Below, piece by piece: positions 17,202-27,108 of a stretch of 64,000 nucleotides of DNA. Positions within the stretch are counted from its first letter, which is position 1, and every line of letters begins with the position of its first letter. Origin of the DNA: Bin55 sp028819195 (GTDB lineage: Bacteria > Pseudomonadota > Gammaproteobacteria > Pseudomonadales > Azotimanducaceae); NCBI GenBank assembly GCA_028819195.1, contig JAPPMF010000012.1:62001-126000 (forward strand), given 5' to 3'. The position numbers and the translations under genes were made by a program. The notes below the pieces were generated by a model, which saw only the letters and a list, made by a program, of their open reading frames with translations, was not told the origin of the DNA and searched no databases.

Positions 17202-18174
17202 ATTCAAATGGCCGTGGGCATTCTTGTTGTTGATTGCTTTTCCAGTGATTCGGTTTGTTGTACCACGCTCACATCAAAATCAATCGTCCCTGTACGTTCC
17301 TGAAGTAAATGACTTTCGATTTACCCAAGCAATAGCTTTCAGGATATCGCCTCAGGAAATCCTAAAGCTACTAGTTCTGATGCTTGCGTGGTTAGGTTTA
17401 ATCACCGCTCTGGCGCGGCCACAACTAATCGGAGAACCTGTTGCACTACCGACAACTGGTCGAGATATTCTATTAGCCGTCGACATATCACAAAGTATGC
17501 AAATCGATGATATGTTCGTAGAGCAACGTCGGGTAACTCGCATCGATGCCTTGAAGTACGTGGTTGAACCATTCATTGAATCGCGTTACGGAGATCGTAT
17601 TGGGTTGATATTATTTGGTTCAAAACCCTATACCTACGTGCCATTGACATTCGATATAGAGACTGTGAACTTGATGTTACAGGACGCACCGATAGGAATC
17701 GCCGGAGGTCAAACAGCAATCGGGGATACCATCGGACTAGCCGTCAAACTACTAATTGAACGACCGATCGACCATCGACTCTTAGTCCTCATGACCGACG
17801 GTTCTCATAATATCGGTACTTTAGACCCTGAGCAAGCTATTCGACTGGCAAGAGACGCAAACGTAAGGATTCATACGATTGGTTTGGGGACGGAAGAAAT
17901 CGGAGACGATTCAACTGTGACCATCTTTCGTCGGTTTCGACAACGAGGACCTATGATGGATACAAAAACTCTCATGTCTATCGCCGAAAACACGGGTGGT
18001 AGATTCTTCACCGCTAACGACACTGAAACACTCAAGGAAATATATGCAGAAATCTCAAAGTTAGAACCACAAGTTCAAGAACCTGAATCCCTCCGACCGT
18101 ACCGGTCGTTGTTTCATTGGCCGCTATTGTGTGCACTTTTACTATTTCTTGGATTGTGGTGGACGAGGAAGTAA
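17194..18174 (+). CDS. BatA-like membrane vWA-domain protein
   Basis: A 326-residue protein with two N-terminal membrane segments (about 8-24 and 57-75), a periplasm- or cytosol-facing vWA domain and a C-terminal membrane helix. The metal ion-dependent adhesion site is intact: DISQS at residues 97-101, with MTDGSHN further on. A short cytoplasmic end follows the last helix. In Bacteroides and other bacteria the Bat proteins (aerotolerance-related) work with MoxR ATPases. The ATG lies inside the end of the DUF4381 gene. The following BatB-like gene starts nine bases after this stop. Confidence 0.92.
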   Translation: MLEFKWPWAFLLLIAFPVIRFVVPRSHQNQSSLYVPEVNDFRFTQAIAFRISPQEILKLLVLMLAWLGLITALARPQLIGEPVALPTTGRDILLAVDISQSMQIDDMFVEQRRVTRIDALKYVVEPFIESRYGDRIGLILFGSKPYTYVPLTFDIETVNLMLQDAPIGIAGGQTAIGDTIGLAVKLLIERPIDHRLLVLMTDGSHNIGTLDPEQAIRLARDANVRIHTIGLGTEEIGDDSTVTIFRRFRQRGPMMDTKTLMSIAENTGGRFFTANDTETLKEIYAEISKLEPQVQEPESLRPYRSLFHWPLLCALLLFLGLWWTRK

Positions 18175-18182
18175 TTCGACTT

Positions 18183-20018
18183 ATGAACACTTTGCAAGAA
18201 TTTCACTTCATCCGCCCCTGGTGGTTACTTGGCTTAGTGGTGGTACCGGTAATTTTTTTCTTTCGATATCGAAATACTCAGCAACGAAGTGAATGGGATA
18301 AAGTTATATCAAGAGACTTGTTGAATGTTTTGATCCCAACTGCTGGTATTCATTCACTACATCGTTGGATAGAGTTTGTTGCACTCGGCCTTTTTGTCGT
18401 CGCCATAGTTGCTATCGCAGGCCCTACATGGCAAAGAGTTCCATCTCCGACTGAATATGTTCAAGATGATTTAGTCATCATTCTTGATCTATCCTATAGT
18501 ATGTACGTCGAGGATATCAAACCTTCAAGACTCATCCGTGCAAAACAAAAAATCGTAGACTTACTTGAAAATCGCTCGGAGGGACATACGGCTCTGATTG
18601 TGTACTCTAGTACTGCACATGTCGTTACGCCGTTAACGACAGATAACGATACCATTCAGCACTTGTTGTCCTCACTCGAACCGCGCATGATGCCAGAATA
18701 CGGCAGCAATGTCGACGATGCACTAAGTCGAGCAGTTGGTTTGATTGAACAAGGTTCTCACTCAAACGGAAGAATATTGTTAATTACTGATGGTATTGAG
18801 ACGCTCAATCTCGGTTCTTATGAATGGTCACATGAAACCCCGTTACACGTCATTGGTGTTGGTTCTGCAGAAGGTGGCGCAATTCCGCAATTAGACTTGG
18901 AAGGAAATATTTCCTATTTGCGAAATCAACGTGGAAATCTAATAATTGCTACTATGAATCAAAATCGACTTGCAAGACTAGCTACCTTAGCCGGTGGTAC
19001 CTATCATGACATTGATATTTCGGAAACTGATATTCAACAATTCTTCAGTGTTGCTTGGGAAAGTTTTAGGGAACACCTCGTCGATGACGAACGAACATTC
19101 AATCAATGGTATGACGTCGGTTATTTGCTACTAATACCGCTTGTTTTAGGAGCAATGTTTGCTATTCGCCGAGGTGTTGTTGTCGTGATTGTTCTATGTC
19201 TATTCGTAACCGAACACAGTTACGCCAACTGGTTTATCGATCTTTGGAAAAACTCCGACCAAAAAGGTAGTGAGTTACTTGAAAACGGAAATTTTGACTT
19301 GGCTGAACAAATCTTTGTTGATCCAGAATGGCGCGCAATTGCTCAATATCGCCAACAAAAATACAGTCAAGCTGCTGAATACTTCGAATCGTCTGACTCA
19401 ATTCGTTCGCTGTACAACTACGGTAATTCCTTAGCGTTACAGGGCGAGATTGCTGAAGCCATAAACACCTATGACAACGTCCTAGAACAAGACCCAAATC
19501 ATGACGATGCTAAATTTAATCGAGATTTACTGAAACAGTGGTTGCAGCAACAAATGCAAGAGGCAGAAAGTGAAACATCCGGTGAAAACAACGATGGAGA
19601 ACAGCGGCAATCGGAAACATCTGCCGATCCTTCGAATCCCGCACCTGAAAATCAACAATCCACGGAAAATCAGATGGGTGAGGAAGGAGAAGAGAACGAG
19701 TTTTCTGAAGCTAATCTCAGTGACCAAGACGAGAACACTGACACACCTCTAGTTGATGAAAATTCTCAAAATCCTGAAACAGAAGAAGAGGCACAAGTCG
19801 TAGACTCAAATCCCAACAGTGGAGATCCTGAGTCCACAGACTCCCAAGAAGTAATGTCCACGGATGAACAAGATCGCGAAACTGAAGCCACCCTTGAACG
19901 CATGTTAAGACGAGTATCCGATGAACCTGGAAATCTTCTTAAACAGAAATTTCTACATGAAGCTCGTCTGCGGTATCGTCGGGGTGAATTACAGGGAAAT
20001 AGCACACAAAAATGGTGA
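18183..20018 (+). CDS. BatB/BatC-like fusion: vWA domain plus TPR and acidic tail
   Basis: A 611-residue membrane protein. Two N-terminal membrane segments (about 13-27 and 64-80) precede a vWA domain with the MIDAS sequence DLSYS (102-106). After another pair of hydrophobic segments near 320-350, a TPR-like stretch (about 380-440; YNYGNSLALQGEIAEAINTY) matches BatC. The last 150 residues include a long region rich in Glu, Asp, Ser, Asn and Gln, predicted to be disordered. A basic end, LRYRRGELQGNSTQKW, closes the protein. I chose ATG 18183, nine bases after batA, because an upstream in-frame start lies within the batA membrane helix. Its stop overlaps the batD start (ATGGTGA). Confidence 0.9.
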   Translation: MNTLQEFHFIRPWWLLGLVVVPVIFFFRYRNTQQRSEWDKVISRDLLNVLIPTAGIHSLHRWIEFVALGLFVVAIVAIAGPTWQRVPSPTEYVQDDLVIILDLSYSMYVEDIKPSRLIRAKQKIVDLLENRSEGHTALIVYSSTAHVVTPLTTDNDTIQHLLSSLEPRMMPEYGSNVDDALSRAVGLIEQGSHSNGRILLITDGIETLNLGSYEWSHETPLHVIGVGSAEGGAIPQLDLEGNISYLRNQRGNLIIATMNQNRLARLATLAGGTYHDIDISETDIQQFFSVAWESFREHLVDDERTFNQWYDVGYLLLIPLVLGAMFAIRRGVVVVIVLCLFVTEHSYANWFIDLWKNSDQKGSELLENGNFDLAEQIFVDPEWRAIAQYRQQKYSQAAEYFESSDSIRSLYNYGNSLALQGEIAEAINTYDNVLEQDPNHDDAKFNRDLLKQWLQQQMQEAESETSGENNDGEQRQSETSADPSNPAPENQQSTENQMGEEGEENEFSEANLSDQDENTDTPLVDENSQNPETEEEAQVVDSNPNSGDPESTDSQEVMSTDEQDRETEATLERMLRRVSDEPGNLLKQKFLHEARLRYRRGELQGNSTQKW

Positions 20019-21163
20019 GGTTAACCCTGGCGTTATGGGTTGTGTGTCTGCCCTGTTCCTTGATGGCTGCTGTCACATCGTCCGTAAACTCAACATCTAT
20101 TCGCGAAAACGATTCCATAGAACTTACGATTTCTTACTCAGGTACCGCTCAAGTCTCCGATCCTGATTTCTCCAGTCTTGCTAGAGATTTCGAATATTCG
20201 ACTCCACAATTTTCATCTAGATATGTGATTGCCAACGGAAGACATCAAGCGAGTTCACGGTGGACGTTAATTCTACGACCAAAACAGACTGGTGAAATAA
20301 CTATCCCGTCTTTTACAATCGCAGGTGACTCGACTAAAGAAATCATCATTTACGTTGAACCGTTAAGTGAAGAATTACGCGACGAGCTAGCTCAAGAAAT
20401 ATTTATAGTCACCAATGTCAATCGTTCGGAGCAGTACATTCACGCTGCAATTCACGTCGAACGCCGACTATATTATTCCGACAACGTCTCGCAGCTTTCT
20501 CAACACCTTCCAACACCTGACGACATCGAAAACGTCTATGTTTTGTCGAAAGGTGACGTCAAACGAACGTTCGCTCGTCGGAACAATCGACAATACAGTG
20601 TACTAGTGCAAGAATTCGTCTTGTTTCCAGAAGTGAGCGGTACAATCAGAATCCCTTCCGTGTCGATTGATGCACGAGTGAATCTCAAAGGAGAATCCGT
20701 GATTTTTCCCGCTCGGTCCGAGGAGGTTGAACTAAACATACTCCCGATACCTAGTAAGTTTCCAACCGATGTTCCATGGTTTCCCTCGACTAGGGTCCGA
20801 ATTACCGATAGCCTAGTAAATGAGTATTTCACAGACTTAAAAGTAGGCGATACGATTGAAAGAACAGTGACCATCCTAGCAGTCGACAATCAGAGTTCTG
20901 ACATTCCAATTTTCGAATTTCCGGTTCCAGATGGAGTACGACAATACGTTGAATTACCCGATTTAACCGACGAAGTGCTAGGGACTGAAATTGTTGGTAA
21001 AAGACAGATAAAATCAACCATTTTGTTCACTCAAGCGGGTGAATTTACCATTCCAAATGTAAACATTCACTGGTGGAACACCGATCGACATCAACTGGAA
21101 AGTGCTTACATCTCAGGTAGGACGGTGCAAGTAGCGAATGCGTATTCTACCGCGACCGGTTAA
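20012..21163 (+). CDS. BatD-like exported protein, lacking its C-terminal membrane anchor
   Basis: A 383-residue protein with a signal peptide (LTLALWVVCLPCSLMAAV) and tandem beta-sandwich domains typical of BatD (oxygen tolerance family), including PDFSSLARDFE, then an exported body ending NVNIHWWNTDRHQLES. Usual BatD proteins continue through a linker to a membrane helix and a cytoplasmic tail. Here a TAA at 21161 ends the frame first. The expected helix and tail are found 33 codons later in the same frame (21263-21688), with a second TAA at 21176 between. It is either a broken gene or a two-part BatD. The ATG overlaps the previous stop. Confidence 0.82.
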   Translation: MVRLTLALWVVCLPCSLMAAVTSSVNSTSIRENDSIELTISYSGTAQVSDPDFSSLARDFEYSTPQFSSRYVIANGRHQASSRWTLILRPKQTGEITIPSFTIAGDSTKEIIIYVEPLSEELRDELAQEIFIVTNVNRSEQYIHAAIHVERRLYYSDNVSQLSQHLPTPDDIENVYVLSKGDVKRTFARRNNRQYSVLVQEFVLFPEVSGTIRIPSVSIDARVNLKGESVIFPARSEEVELNILPIPSKFPTDVPWFPSTRVRITDSLVNEYFTDLKVGDTIERTVTILAVDNQSSDIPIFEFPVPDGVRQYVELPDLTDEVLGTEIVGKRQIKSTILFTQAGEFTIPNVNIHWWNTDRHQLESAYISGRTVQVANAYSTATG

Positions 21164-21262
21164 AACAATGTTGTTTAAATAAACACGCCAGTAGATAGTA
21201 ACGTAACCTCAAACACAACGTTAGACGCAAAAGACACGGAAAGATCGAATTCAACACATTGG

Positions 21263-21688
21263 TTGTTTCGGACTTTTTGGATGATCGGATGGATATTTGC
21301 AGTCATTCTCGGCACTTATTTGATCTGGACAAAAGGTTACTTTGTTTGGTTCAAAAAGCAGGTACAGCCCATACAGGACAAATTGTTCATGAACTTCTTG
21401 TCGAGTAAAGATCCAATAGAAGTCAAAGAAGGTATGATTCGCTTACTGATGGATCAGCGACAACTTTCAAGGACACGAACTCTAGAATTACTACGACAGC
21501 ATCCAACTACCCAAGATGCCCTACGAGTATTGAATGCAAAAGTTTACGGTGGGACGGAAGAAAATTCAGAAATCGACCGTGAGACAATCAAAAATGCATT
21601 GAGAGACTTGTTAGTAAGAATTCGCGCTTCAACACCACCTGAAGAAGATTTTTTACATAGGAAATTTGTGTTTAAGCCATCTTCTTAA
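21263..21688 (+). CDS. C-terminal membrane helix and tail of BatD, separated by in-frame stops
   Basis: A 141-residue frame beginning at TTG with a membrane helix (WMIGWIFAVILGTYLIW) and a cytoplasmic helical tail (SRTRTLELLRQHP). It is in exactly the same reading frame as the BatD-like gene before it, and the intervening codons (from 21179) read as a polar Asn/Thr/Ser/Asp-rich linker, as between the last domain and helix of BatD. No ribosome binding site precedes TTG 21263 or ATG 21281, so independent translation is poorly supported. It could be a pseudogene fragment, a readthrough product, or a separately initiated anchor subunit. A sequencing error could also explain it. Confidence 0.6.
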   Translation: MFRTFWMIGWIFAVILGTYLIWTKGYFVWFKKQVQPIQDKLFMNFLSSKDPIEVKEGMIRLLMDQRQLSRTRTLELLRQHPTTQDALRVLNAKVYGGTEENSEIDRETIKNALRDLLVRIRASTPPEEDFLHRKFVFKPSS

Positions 21689-21784
21689 TGCTGTTTATTC
21701 ATTAAAGACGAATCTTAACGCTCATATAAACTTAAATGCTTGTATTCGACGATAACACAATTTTTTAAAACTGGAAGGAGAAGC

Positions 21785-22570
21785 ATGACACACAAGATGT
21801 CAAGAAAAAAATATGAAATTGAACTTAACCTATTACAAGTTCAACTCTGTACCATGTTGGATTGGATTGTCCACCATAACAAGAAATTAGTCATCGTATT
21901 CGAGGGCAGAGACGCTGCCGGAAAAGGAGGTGCAATTCATCGAATAGTCGAACATTTGACCCCCAGAAACTGCCGAATTGTTGCTCTACCTAGTCCGACG
22001 GAACGAGAAAAGACACAGTGGTATTTCCAACGATACATACAACACCTCCCAGCTGGTGGAGAAATCGTAATCTTTGATCGTAGTTGGTATAACCGTGCCT
22101 TGGTGGAACATGTGATGGGATTTTGTAATGATGAGGAATACCATGAATTTATGATTACTTGTCCCGAATTTGAACGAATGCTTATCCGCTCTGGGATCCA
22201 ATTGGTGAAATATTGGTTTTCCGTATCCGATAACGTTCAAGAAGAACGTTTTCAAGCTCGGTTGACATCACGAATTAAAGGTTGGAAACTGAGTCCAATG
22301 GATCTAGCATCACGTATGCTTTGGGTCGAATATTCGAAAGCGAAAGATAAGATGCTAGAGTACACTCACACACCAGACTGCCCATGGTATGTCATAGACG
22401 GAGACGTAAAACGACACGCTCGTCTTAACTGCATTCGACATTTATTGAGTCTCGTTCCCTACAACGAGATTGAGAAACCGAAAGTGAGATTGTTAACTCG
22501 ACCTAAAGCACCAAAGTATAAGCGACCGGCTTTTGAATCACAAAATCATGTCCAAAAGTACTACCCTTAG
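21785..22570 (+). CDS. ppk2: Polyphosphate kinase 2 family protein
   Basis: Transfers phosphate between polyphosphate and nucleotides. The 261-residue protein has a Walker A-like loop GRDAAGKGG (41-49), a lid region PSPTEREKTQWYFQRY, and the FDRSWYNRA motif (about 97-105) of the PPK2 fold. KLSPMDLASRMLWVEYSKAKD and the tryptophan-rich SDNVQEERFQAR follow as usual. ATG 21785 is chosen because AAGGAG lies a few bases upstream; the open frame extends 15 codons further but without a ribosome binding site. The single-domain size fits class I enzymes, which mostly make ADP or GDP triphosphates from polyphosphate. Substrate preference is not readable. No ppk1 or ppx is beside it. Confidence 0.93.
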   Translation: MTHKMSRKKYEIELNLLQVQLCTMLDWIVHHNKKLVIVFEGRDAAGKGGAIHRIVEHLTPRNCRIVALPSPTEREKTQWYFQRYIQHLPAGGEIVIFDRSWYNRALVEHVMGFCNDEEYHEFMITCPEFERMLIRSGIQLVKYWFSVSDNVQEERFQARLTSRIKGWKLSPMDLASRMLWVEYSKAKDKMLEYTHTPDCPWYVIDGDVKRHARLNCIRHLLSLVPYNEIEKPKVRLLTRPKAPKYKRPAFESQNHVQKYYP

Positions 22571-22705
22571 AGGCGGTGTTGGAAATCGTGAGTCGTAAAA
22601 TATTGCGCGACTTTCGTTCCGAAAGATACCAAGCCCGGTAACTGTATTTTTCATCCATTAGATGAGAAGTTCCGCAAATACCATAATCAAAGCATCAAGT
22701 TTATT

Positions 22706-23275
22706 GTGAATCAGAGATCAGCCAAACGAAATCATCTCGAATCGTTATACCGAGAACTCATTGAATGTATCGGTGAAGATAATAGTCGAGACGGTTTGAT
22801 AAACACTCCCGCTCGTGCTGCGAAAGCAATCGAATTTCTAACAAAAGGATATAAAGAAAACGTTGAAGATGTCGTCAATGGCGCACTGTTTACAACTGAT
22901 ATAGACGAGATAATTATTGTCAAAGATATCGAAGTGTACTCATTGTGTGAGCATCACATACTACCATTCATCGGAAAGTGTCACGTCGGATACCTTCCTC
23001 GTGGCAAACTATTAGGTCTATCAAAAATTGCTCGAATCGTCGATACCTTTGCGAGACGACTACAAATCCAGGAGCGACTAACTCAACAAGTTGCACAAGC
23101 AATTAAAACGATTACAAACGCTTATGGTGTGGGTGTTATTGTGGAAGCCCGGCACCTCTGTACCGCCATGCGAGGTGTAGAAAAGCAAAACTCTACAATG
23201 AAAACGTCCGTTCTACTAGGAACTTTTCGTGAGGACCCCGCTACTCGAACAGAATTTTTGCGATTGATTACGTAA
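22706..23275 (+). CDS. folE: GTP cyclohydrolase I
   Basis: Converts GTP to dihydroneopterin triphosphate, the first step toward folate and other pterins, as a cytoplasmic decamer. The 189-residue protein carries the zinc ligands C81 and H84 in YSLCEHHILPFIGK and C152 in ARHLCTAMRGV. SKIARIVDTFARRLQIQERL and the C-terminal TSVLLGTF complete the family pattern. The start is GTG 22706, since no in-frame ATG precedes the conserved region. Because an aromatic amino acid hydroxylase that needs a tetrahydropterin is encoded about 6 kb away (28933-29805), folE may also feed that cofactor. That link is an inference. Confidence 0.96.
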   Translation: MNQRSAKRNHLESLYRELIECIGEDNSRDGLINTPARAAKAIEFLTKGYKENVEDVVNGALFTTDIDEIIIVKDIEVYSLCEHHILPFIGKCHVGYLPRGKLLGLSKIARIVDTFARRLQIQERLTQQVAQAIKTITNAYGVGVIVEARHLCTAMRGVEKQNSTMKTSVLLGTFREDPATRTEFLRLIT

Positions 23276-23299
23276 CAGATTTACCAATAATTTCGGTAG

Positions 23300-26002
23300 T
23301 TAATCCTGAAGTCCTCTAGTAACCACATCACCTACATCTTTTGAAGTCATTTTCTGTTCGATCATTTGCAATGCTTGCTTCATCAGGGATTGACGGTCGC
23401 TACCAAACCGTTTCCAACGAGTGAGCACTGTTGCGAGCCTAGCGGCAACTTGTACATTAAAACTTTCTATTTCTAGTACCTTCTCGGCAATGTAACGATA
23501 CCCTTTACCGGTATATTCGTGAAAATTTTTGTAGTTGCCGATAAACGAACCGAACAAACTGCGTACACGATTCGGATTTTTCACATTAAATGCGTTGTGA
23601 TCTTCAAGTACTCGTACGCGCTCAATCGCACCCGGTAAACTACACATTGCTTGTGCTGCAAACCACTGGTTGATCACCTGTGGTTCGTCTGCAAACCGCT
23701 GATAGAAGTCATGTAGAACTGAATCTTTGGTTGATTGTGCTTCTTCTGGTAACTCCAACAAAGCGCGAACATTCGCGAGTCGGTCGGTTAAATTGTCTGC
23801 CTGATTGAAGTTCTCACCAAGTAAGATAGCAACTTTTTGCGGTTGTCGTTTCCCTAATTCGCGACTCAGGTAGCTCAAAGCAGTATTCCGTGCGGTTCGT
23901 CGATTCACCGAAGATGAATCATTGCTATACACTTGGTCGTCGGCATGTTGTACATAAACTTCTTCCCACTTACTCACTAAGGATTTAGCGAGTTCGTCAA
24001 TCAAAAAATCTCGATTTTCTACGATCACATCAAAATCAGAACCAGGATACTCGTCGAGTACGTTAAACACCGAAGGTAACACCAACATCCGATTCAATAA
24101 CGATTTACGTTCACTGCCATCTTTTTCATCGCTCAATTGCTGCAGAACAATTTCAACGAGTTCGGTCAATCGAACAATGTCAATATTGCGGTCGAGTAAG
24201 AACCGACCGTAGAGGGTCTGTATGGCATTCCACTTAACAAACCCATCGGTATCGTGCAATGCTAGATGCGATAACTGCTCTACAGTTTGTGGAAAGTCAA
24301 CATAAACAGGAGCTGAAAATCCACGCAAAAAACTAACAGTTGAATTTTCTGGTACACCACGGAGACAAAGACTATCTTGAGCGTCACGTAAATGCACGAT
24401 CAAAGAACCGTCTGCGTTGGGATTTTCAGTGTGCATTTCTGATTCGACTTCGATCGTATAGCCGTTGCTTTCACCCTCCTTTCCTAAAACCTCGCGACCA
24501 TTCTCGTCAATAACCCCAATGGAAACAGGTATGTGAAATGTTTGTTTCTCGGCTTGATTTGGTGTTGGTGGACAACTTTGTTCAATTTTTAACTTCAACG
24601 TGTTTGGTTCATTACGGGCTTCGGCAACCTTTAATCGAGGAGTTCCGGATTGCGTGTACCAGAAGAAAAACTGTTCTAAATCAAGTTCAGTCCCATCCCT
24701 CACTGCTGCCACAAAATCTTCGATGGTAACAGCACAACCATCGTGTCGATCGAAGTATAAATCTGTCGCTTTTCTCCACCTTTCTTTCCCTGCCATGATG
24801 TACATCATTCGCAAGACTTCAGCACCTTTTTCATATACCGTTGCTGTGTAGAAATTAGTAACCGCCGCATATTCGTCAGGACGTACCGGATGAGCTAAAT
24901 TACTAGCATCTTCCGGAAATTGCGCAGTACGTAAGTTGTTAACCGTATCTATTCGGACAATAGTTTCACCAACCATTGCTTCACTGAACTGAGTATCACG
25001 AAACACTGTAAAACCTTCCTTCAAACTGATTTGAAACCAGTCGCGACAGGTTACTCGATTACCACTCCAGTTATGAAAATATTCATGTGCAACCACCCCT
25101 TCGATACCTGAATACGATCGATCTGTAGTTGTGTCCGGAGATGCCAAGAGTGCACTGACATTGAAGATATTGAGACCTTTATTTTCCATCGCTCCAAAGT
25201 TAAAGTCCTCAACAGCAACAATCATAAAGCGATCAAGATCGTATTCTCTTCCATAAACTTCTTCGTCCCATTTCATAGCTCGTTTCAAGCAATCCATAGC
25301 CCAGCGGCACCGTTCTTTGTATTTTGGTTCTGTGTAAATCGTTAAGCGAACTTTACGTCCCGAACAGGTAATGAATTCATCTTCAAGGGCACTTAAGTTT
25401 CCTGCTACCAACGCAAAGAGGTAGCAAGGTTTTCGATACGGATCGTACCAAGTAACTTGATGTCGATTATTGGGTTGATCTTCCTCAGCGATCAAATTGC
25501 CGTTTGACAATAGATTTGGAAACTTCTTCTTATCTGCTTCGATCGTCGTCGTAAATACAGAAGAAACATCAGGGCGATCTGGGTAAAAAGTTATCCTGCG
25601 AAAACTTTCGGCTTCACACTGTGTACAAAATAGAGACGACGACTTGTACAATCCTTCCAACGACGCGTTCTTTTCAGGATGAATTTGAACACGAGTGAAC
25701 ACCTCACAAATGTCGGGTACATCGAATAATGTGATCCCTTCTTCATCAATGTTGTACTCATTGTTTGACAGTTCTACACCATCTATCAATATTTGCTCTA
25801 ACTCTAACTGTTCGCCATCGAGTCGCAGTGAATTTGAACTCGATTGTGAATCTCGCCTTATTTTTAATACCGATTCCACAGTCGTACGATCATCAAACAA
25901 CTTAAAGTTGAGGTGAGTTTCGTCTAAAGTCCAACCGAAAGGGCGATATTCAGAAAGTCGAATAGTCTGTTGTTTTGCTTTCAAAGAAACCTCGGTAATC
26001 AA
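23300..26002 (-). CDS. pepN: Aminopeptidase N (M1 family, alanyl aminopeptidase)
   Basis: Zinc metallopeptidase that removes N-terminal residues from peptides in the cytoplasm. The 900-residue length is that of E. coli PepN. The substrate-binding GAMENKG lies at 270-276, and the zinc site HEYFHNWSGNRV at 306-317 is followed by the third ligand E329 in SLKEGFTVFRD. The N-terminal RLSEYRPFGWTLDETHL and the long C-terminal helical domain match the family. The apparent start is TTG 26002, with no upstream ATG in frame. It lies convergent to folE, 24 bases apart, with no evident terminator, and divergent from xdhC. Confidence 0.97.
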   Translation of the reverse strand: MITEVSLKAKQQTIRLSEYRPFGWTLDETHLNFKLFDDRTTVESVLKIRRDSQSSSNSLRLDGEQLELEQILIDGVELSNNEYNIDEEGITLFDVPDICEVFTRVQIHPEKNASLEGLYKSSSLFCTQCEAESFRRITFYPDRPDVSSVFTTTIEADKKKFPNLLSNGNLIAEEDQPNNRHQVTWYDPYRKPCYLFALVAGNLSALEDEFITCSGRKVRLTIYTEPKYKERCRWAMDCLKRAMKWDEEVYGREYDLDRFMIVAVEDFNFGAMENKGLNIFNVSALLASPDTTTDRSYSGIEGVVAHEYFHNWSGNRVTCRDWFQISLKEGFTVFRDTQFSEAMVGETIVRIDTVNNLRTAQFPEDASNLAHPVRPDEYAAVTNFYTATVYEKGAEVLRMMYIMAGKERWRKATDLYFDRHDGCAVTIEDFVAAVRDGTELDLEQFFFWYTQSGTPRLKVAEARNEPNTLKLKIEQSCPPTPNQAEKQTFHIPVSIGVIDENGREVLGKEGESNGYTIEVESEMHTENPNADGSLIVHLRDAQDSLCLRGVPENSTVSFLRGFSAPVYVDFPQTVEQLSHLALHDTDGFVKWNAIQTLYGRFLLDRNIDIVRLTELVEIVLQQLSDEKDGSERKSLLNRMLVLPSVFNVLDEYPGSDFDVIVENRDFLIDELAKSLVSKWEEVYVQHADDQVYSNDSSSVNRRTARNTALSYLSRELGKRQPQKVAILLGENFNQADNLTDRLANVRALLELPEEAQSTKDSVLHDFYQRFADEPQVINQWFAAQAMCSLPGAIERVRVLEDHNAFNVKNPNRVRSLFGSFIGNYKNFHEYTGKGYRYIAEKVLEIESFNVQVAARLATVLTRWKRFGSDRQSLMKQALQMIEQKMTSKDVGDVVTRGLQD

Positions 26003-26107
26003 GAGAAAATAGGAGTATGAACCCGATACAATCAGATTATTCAGAAGAACACCATGACCAGTGGTTCAATCCTATAATTTTACGCACGTTCATTCGGTAT
26101 CTTTTCA

Positions 26108-27106
26108 TTGCAATCAGTTGATCTTCAAGTCCTAAGTCAAGTAGCAAAATGGCTATCCTCACATTCTGACTGTTGGCTTGCAACGGTTGTACAAACTTAC
26201 GGTTCATCGCCTCGACCGGAGGGGTCAGTGTTTGCATGTGACCGACAGGGAAATGTTGTGGGTTCCCTTTCCGGTGGATGCATTGAAGAAGACCTGATCG
26301 AAAAGTTGATGCAAAATCAAATAGCGTCAGATAAACCAGAATTCCTGCGATACGGAGAAAACCCTTCCGAACTCGAAAAGTTCGAACTACCTTGTGGTGG
26401 CTATTTGGATATTGTTGTAGAACCTCTGCAAGCTACAGCTATCTTGGTTCGTCGATTCGACAAGATTCGGCAACGTATCGAACACCAACAACACATCAGA
26501 CGTCAGGTCGATCTTGCGACAGGTGAAACTAAGTTAATCGAGGAAACTAAGTTTTCGCCGTTTTACTATGATCATGATCAGTTCAAACTAGACCAATGTT
26601 TCGGTCCGCGTTGGCAGTTATTTGTTATCGGAACAAATATGGTTGCACACTATGTATGCGAACTCGCACTAATGTTAGACTACCAAGTGACTTTGATCGA
26701 TACTAATCGTAACAATTTCAAATCTTTTGAAGATTCAAAAGTCACGTGTATTTGCGACACTCCGGATGATGTGATAAATGAGCAGGTTAACGACGGTACT
26801 AGCGCCGTAGTTGCACTTTCCCATGATCCAAGACTGGACGATCTGGCTTTAATGAGTGCCCTAGAAACACCGGCGTTCTACATCGGTGCTATGGGTTCGG
26901 AGAGAACTACAACTCGCCGTCGAGCTAGGTTATTAGCGTTAGGAGTAACCGAGAACCTACTGAATCGTTTACATGCACCTATAGGAATACCTATCGGCAG
27001 CAAAACTCCCCCTGAAATCGCTCTATCGGTAATGGCAGATGTCACTCGAGTACGAAACTTCATTGTATCCGGAAATCGAACCACTATACCTTCAATAGTT
27101 GATTAA
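26108..27106 (+). CDS. xdhC: XdhC/CoxF family molybdoenzyme maturation protein
   Basis: XdhC-type proteins bind molybdenum cofactor, help its sulfuration and insert it into xanthine dehydrogenase-like hydroxylases. The 332-residue protein has the N-terminal domain ATVVQTYGSSPRPEGSVFA and SGGCIEEDLIEKL with its cysteine, a middle CGG motif (LPCGGYLDIVVEP), and a C-terminal Rossmann-like domain (LFVIGTNMVAHYVCELA through AFYIGAMGSERTTTRRRARL). The start is TTG 26108. The stop is two bases before mocA, forming a clear two-gene unit. The molybdenum hydroxylase they would serve is not in this window. Confidence 0.92.
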   Translation: MQSVDLQVLSQVAKWLSSHSDCWLATVVQTYGSSPRPEGSVFACDRQGNVVGSLSGGCIEEDLIEKLMQNQIASDKPEFLRYGENPSELEKFELPCGGYLDIVVEPLQATAILVRRFDKIRQRIEHQQHIRRQVDLATGETKLIEETKFSPFYYDHDQFKLDQCFGPRWQLFVIGTNMVAHYVCELALMLDYQVTLIDTNRNNFKSFEDSKVTCICDTPDDVINEQVNDGTSAVVALSHDPRLDDLALMSALETPAFYIGAMGSERTTTRRRARLLALGVTENLLNRLHAPIGIPIGSKTPPEIALSVMADVTRVRNFIVSGNRTTIPSIVD

Positions 27107-27108
27107 CA

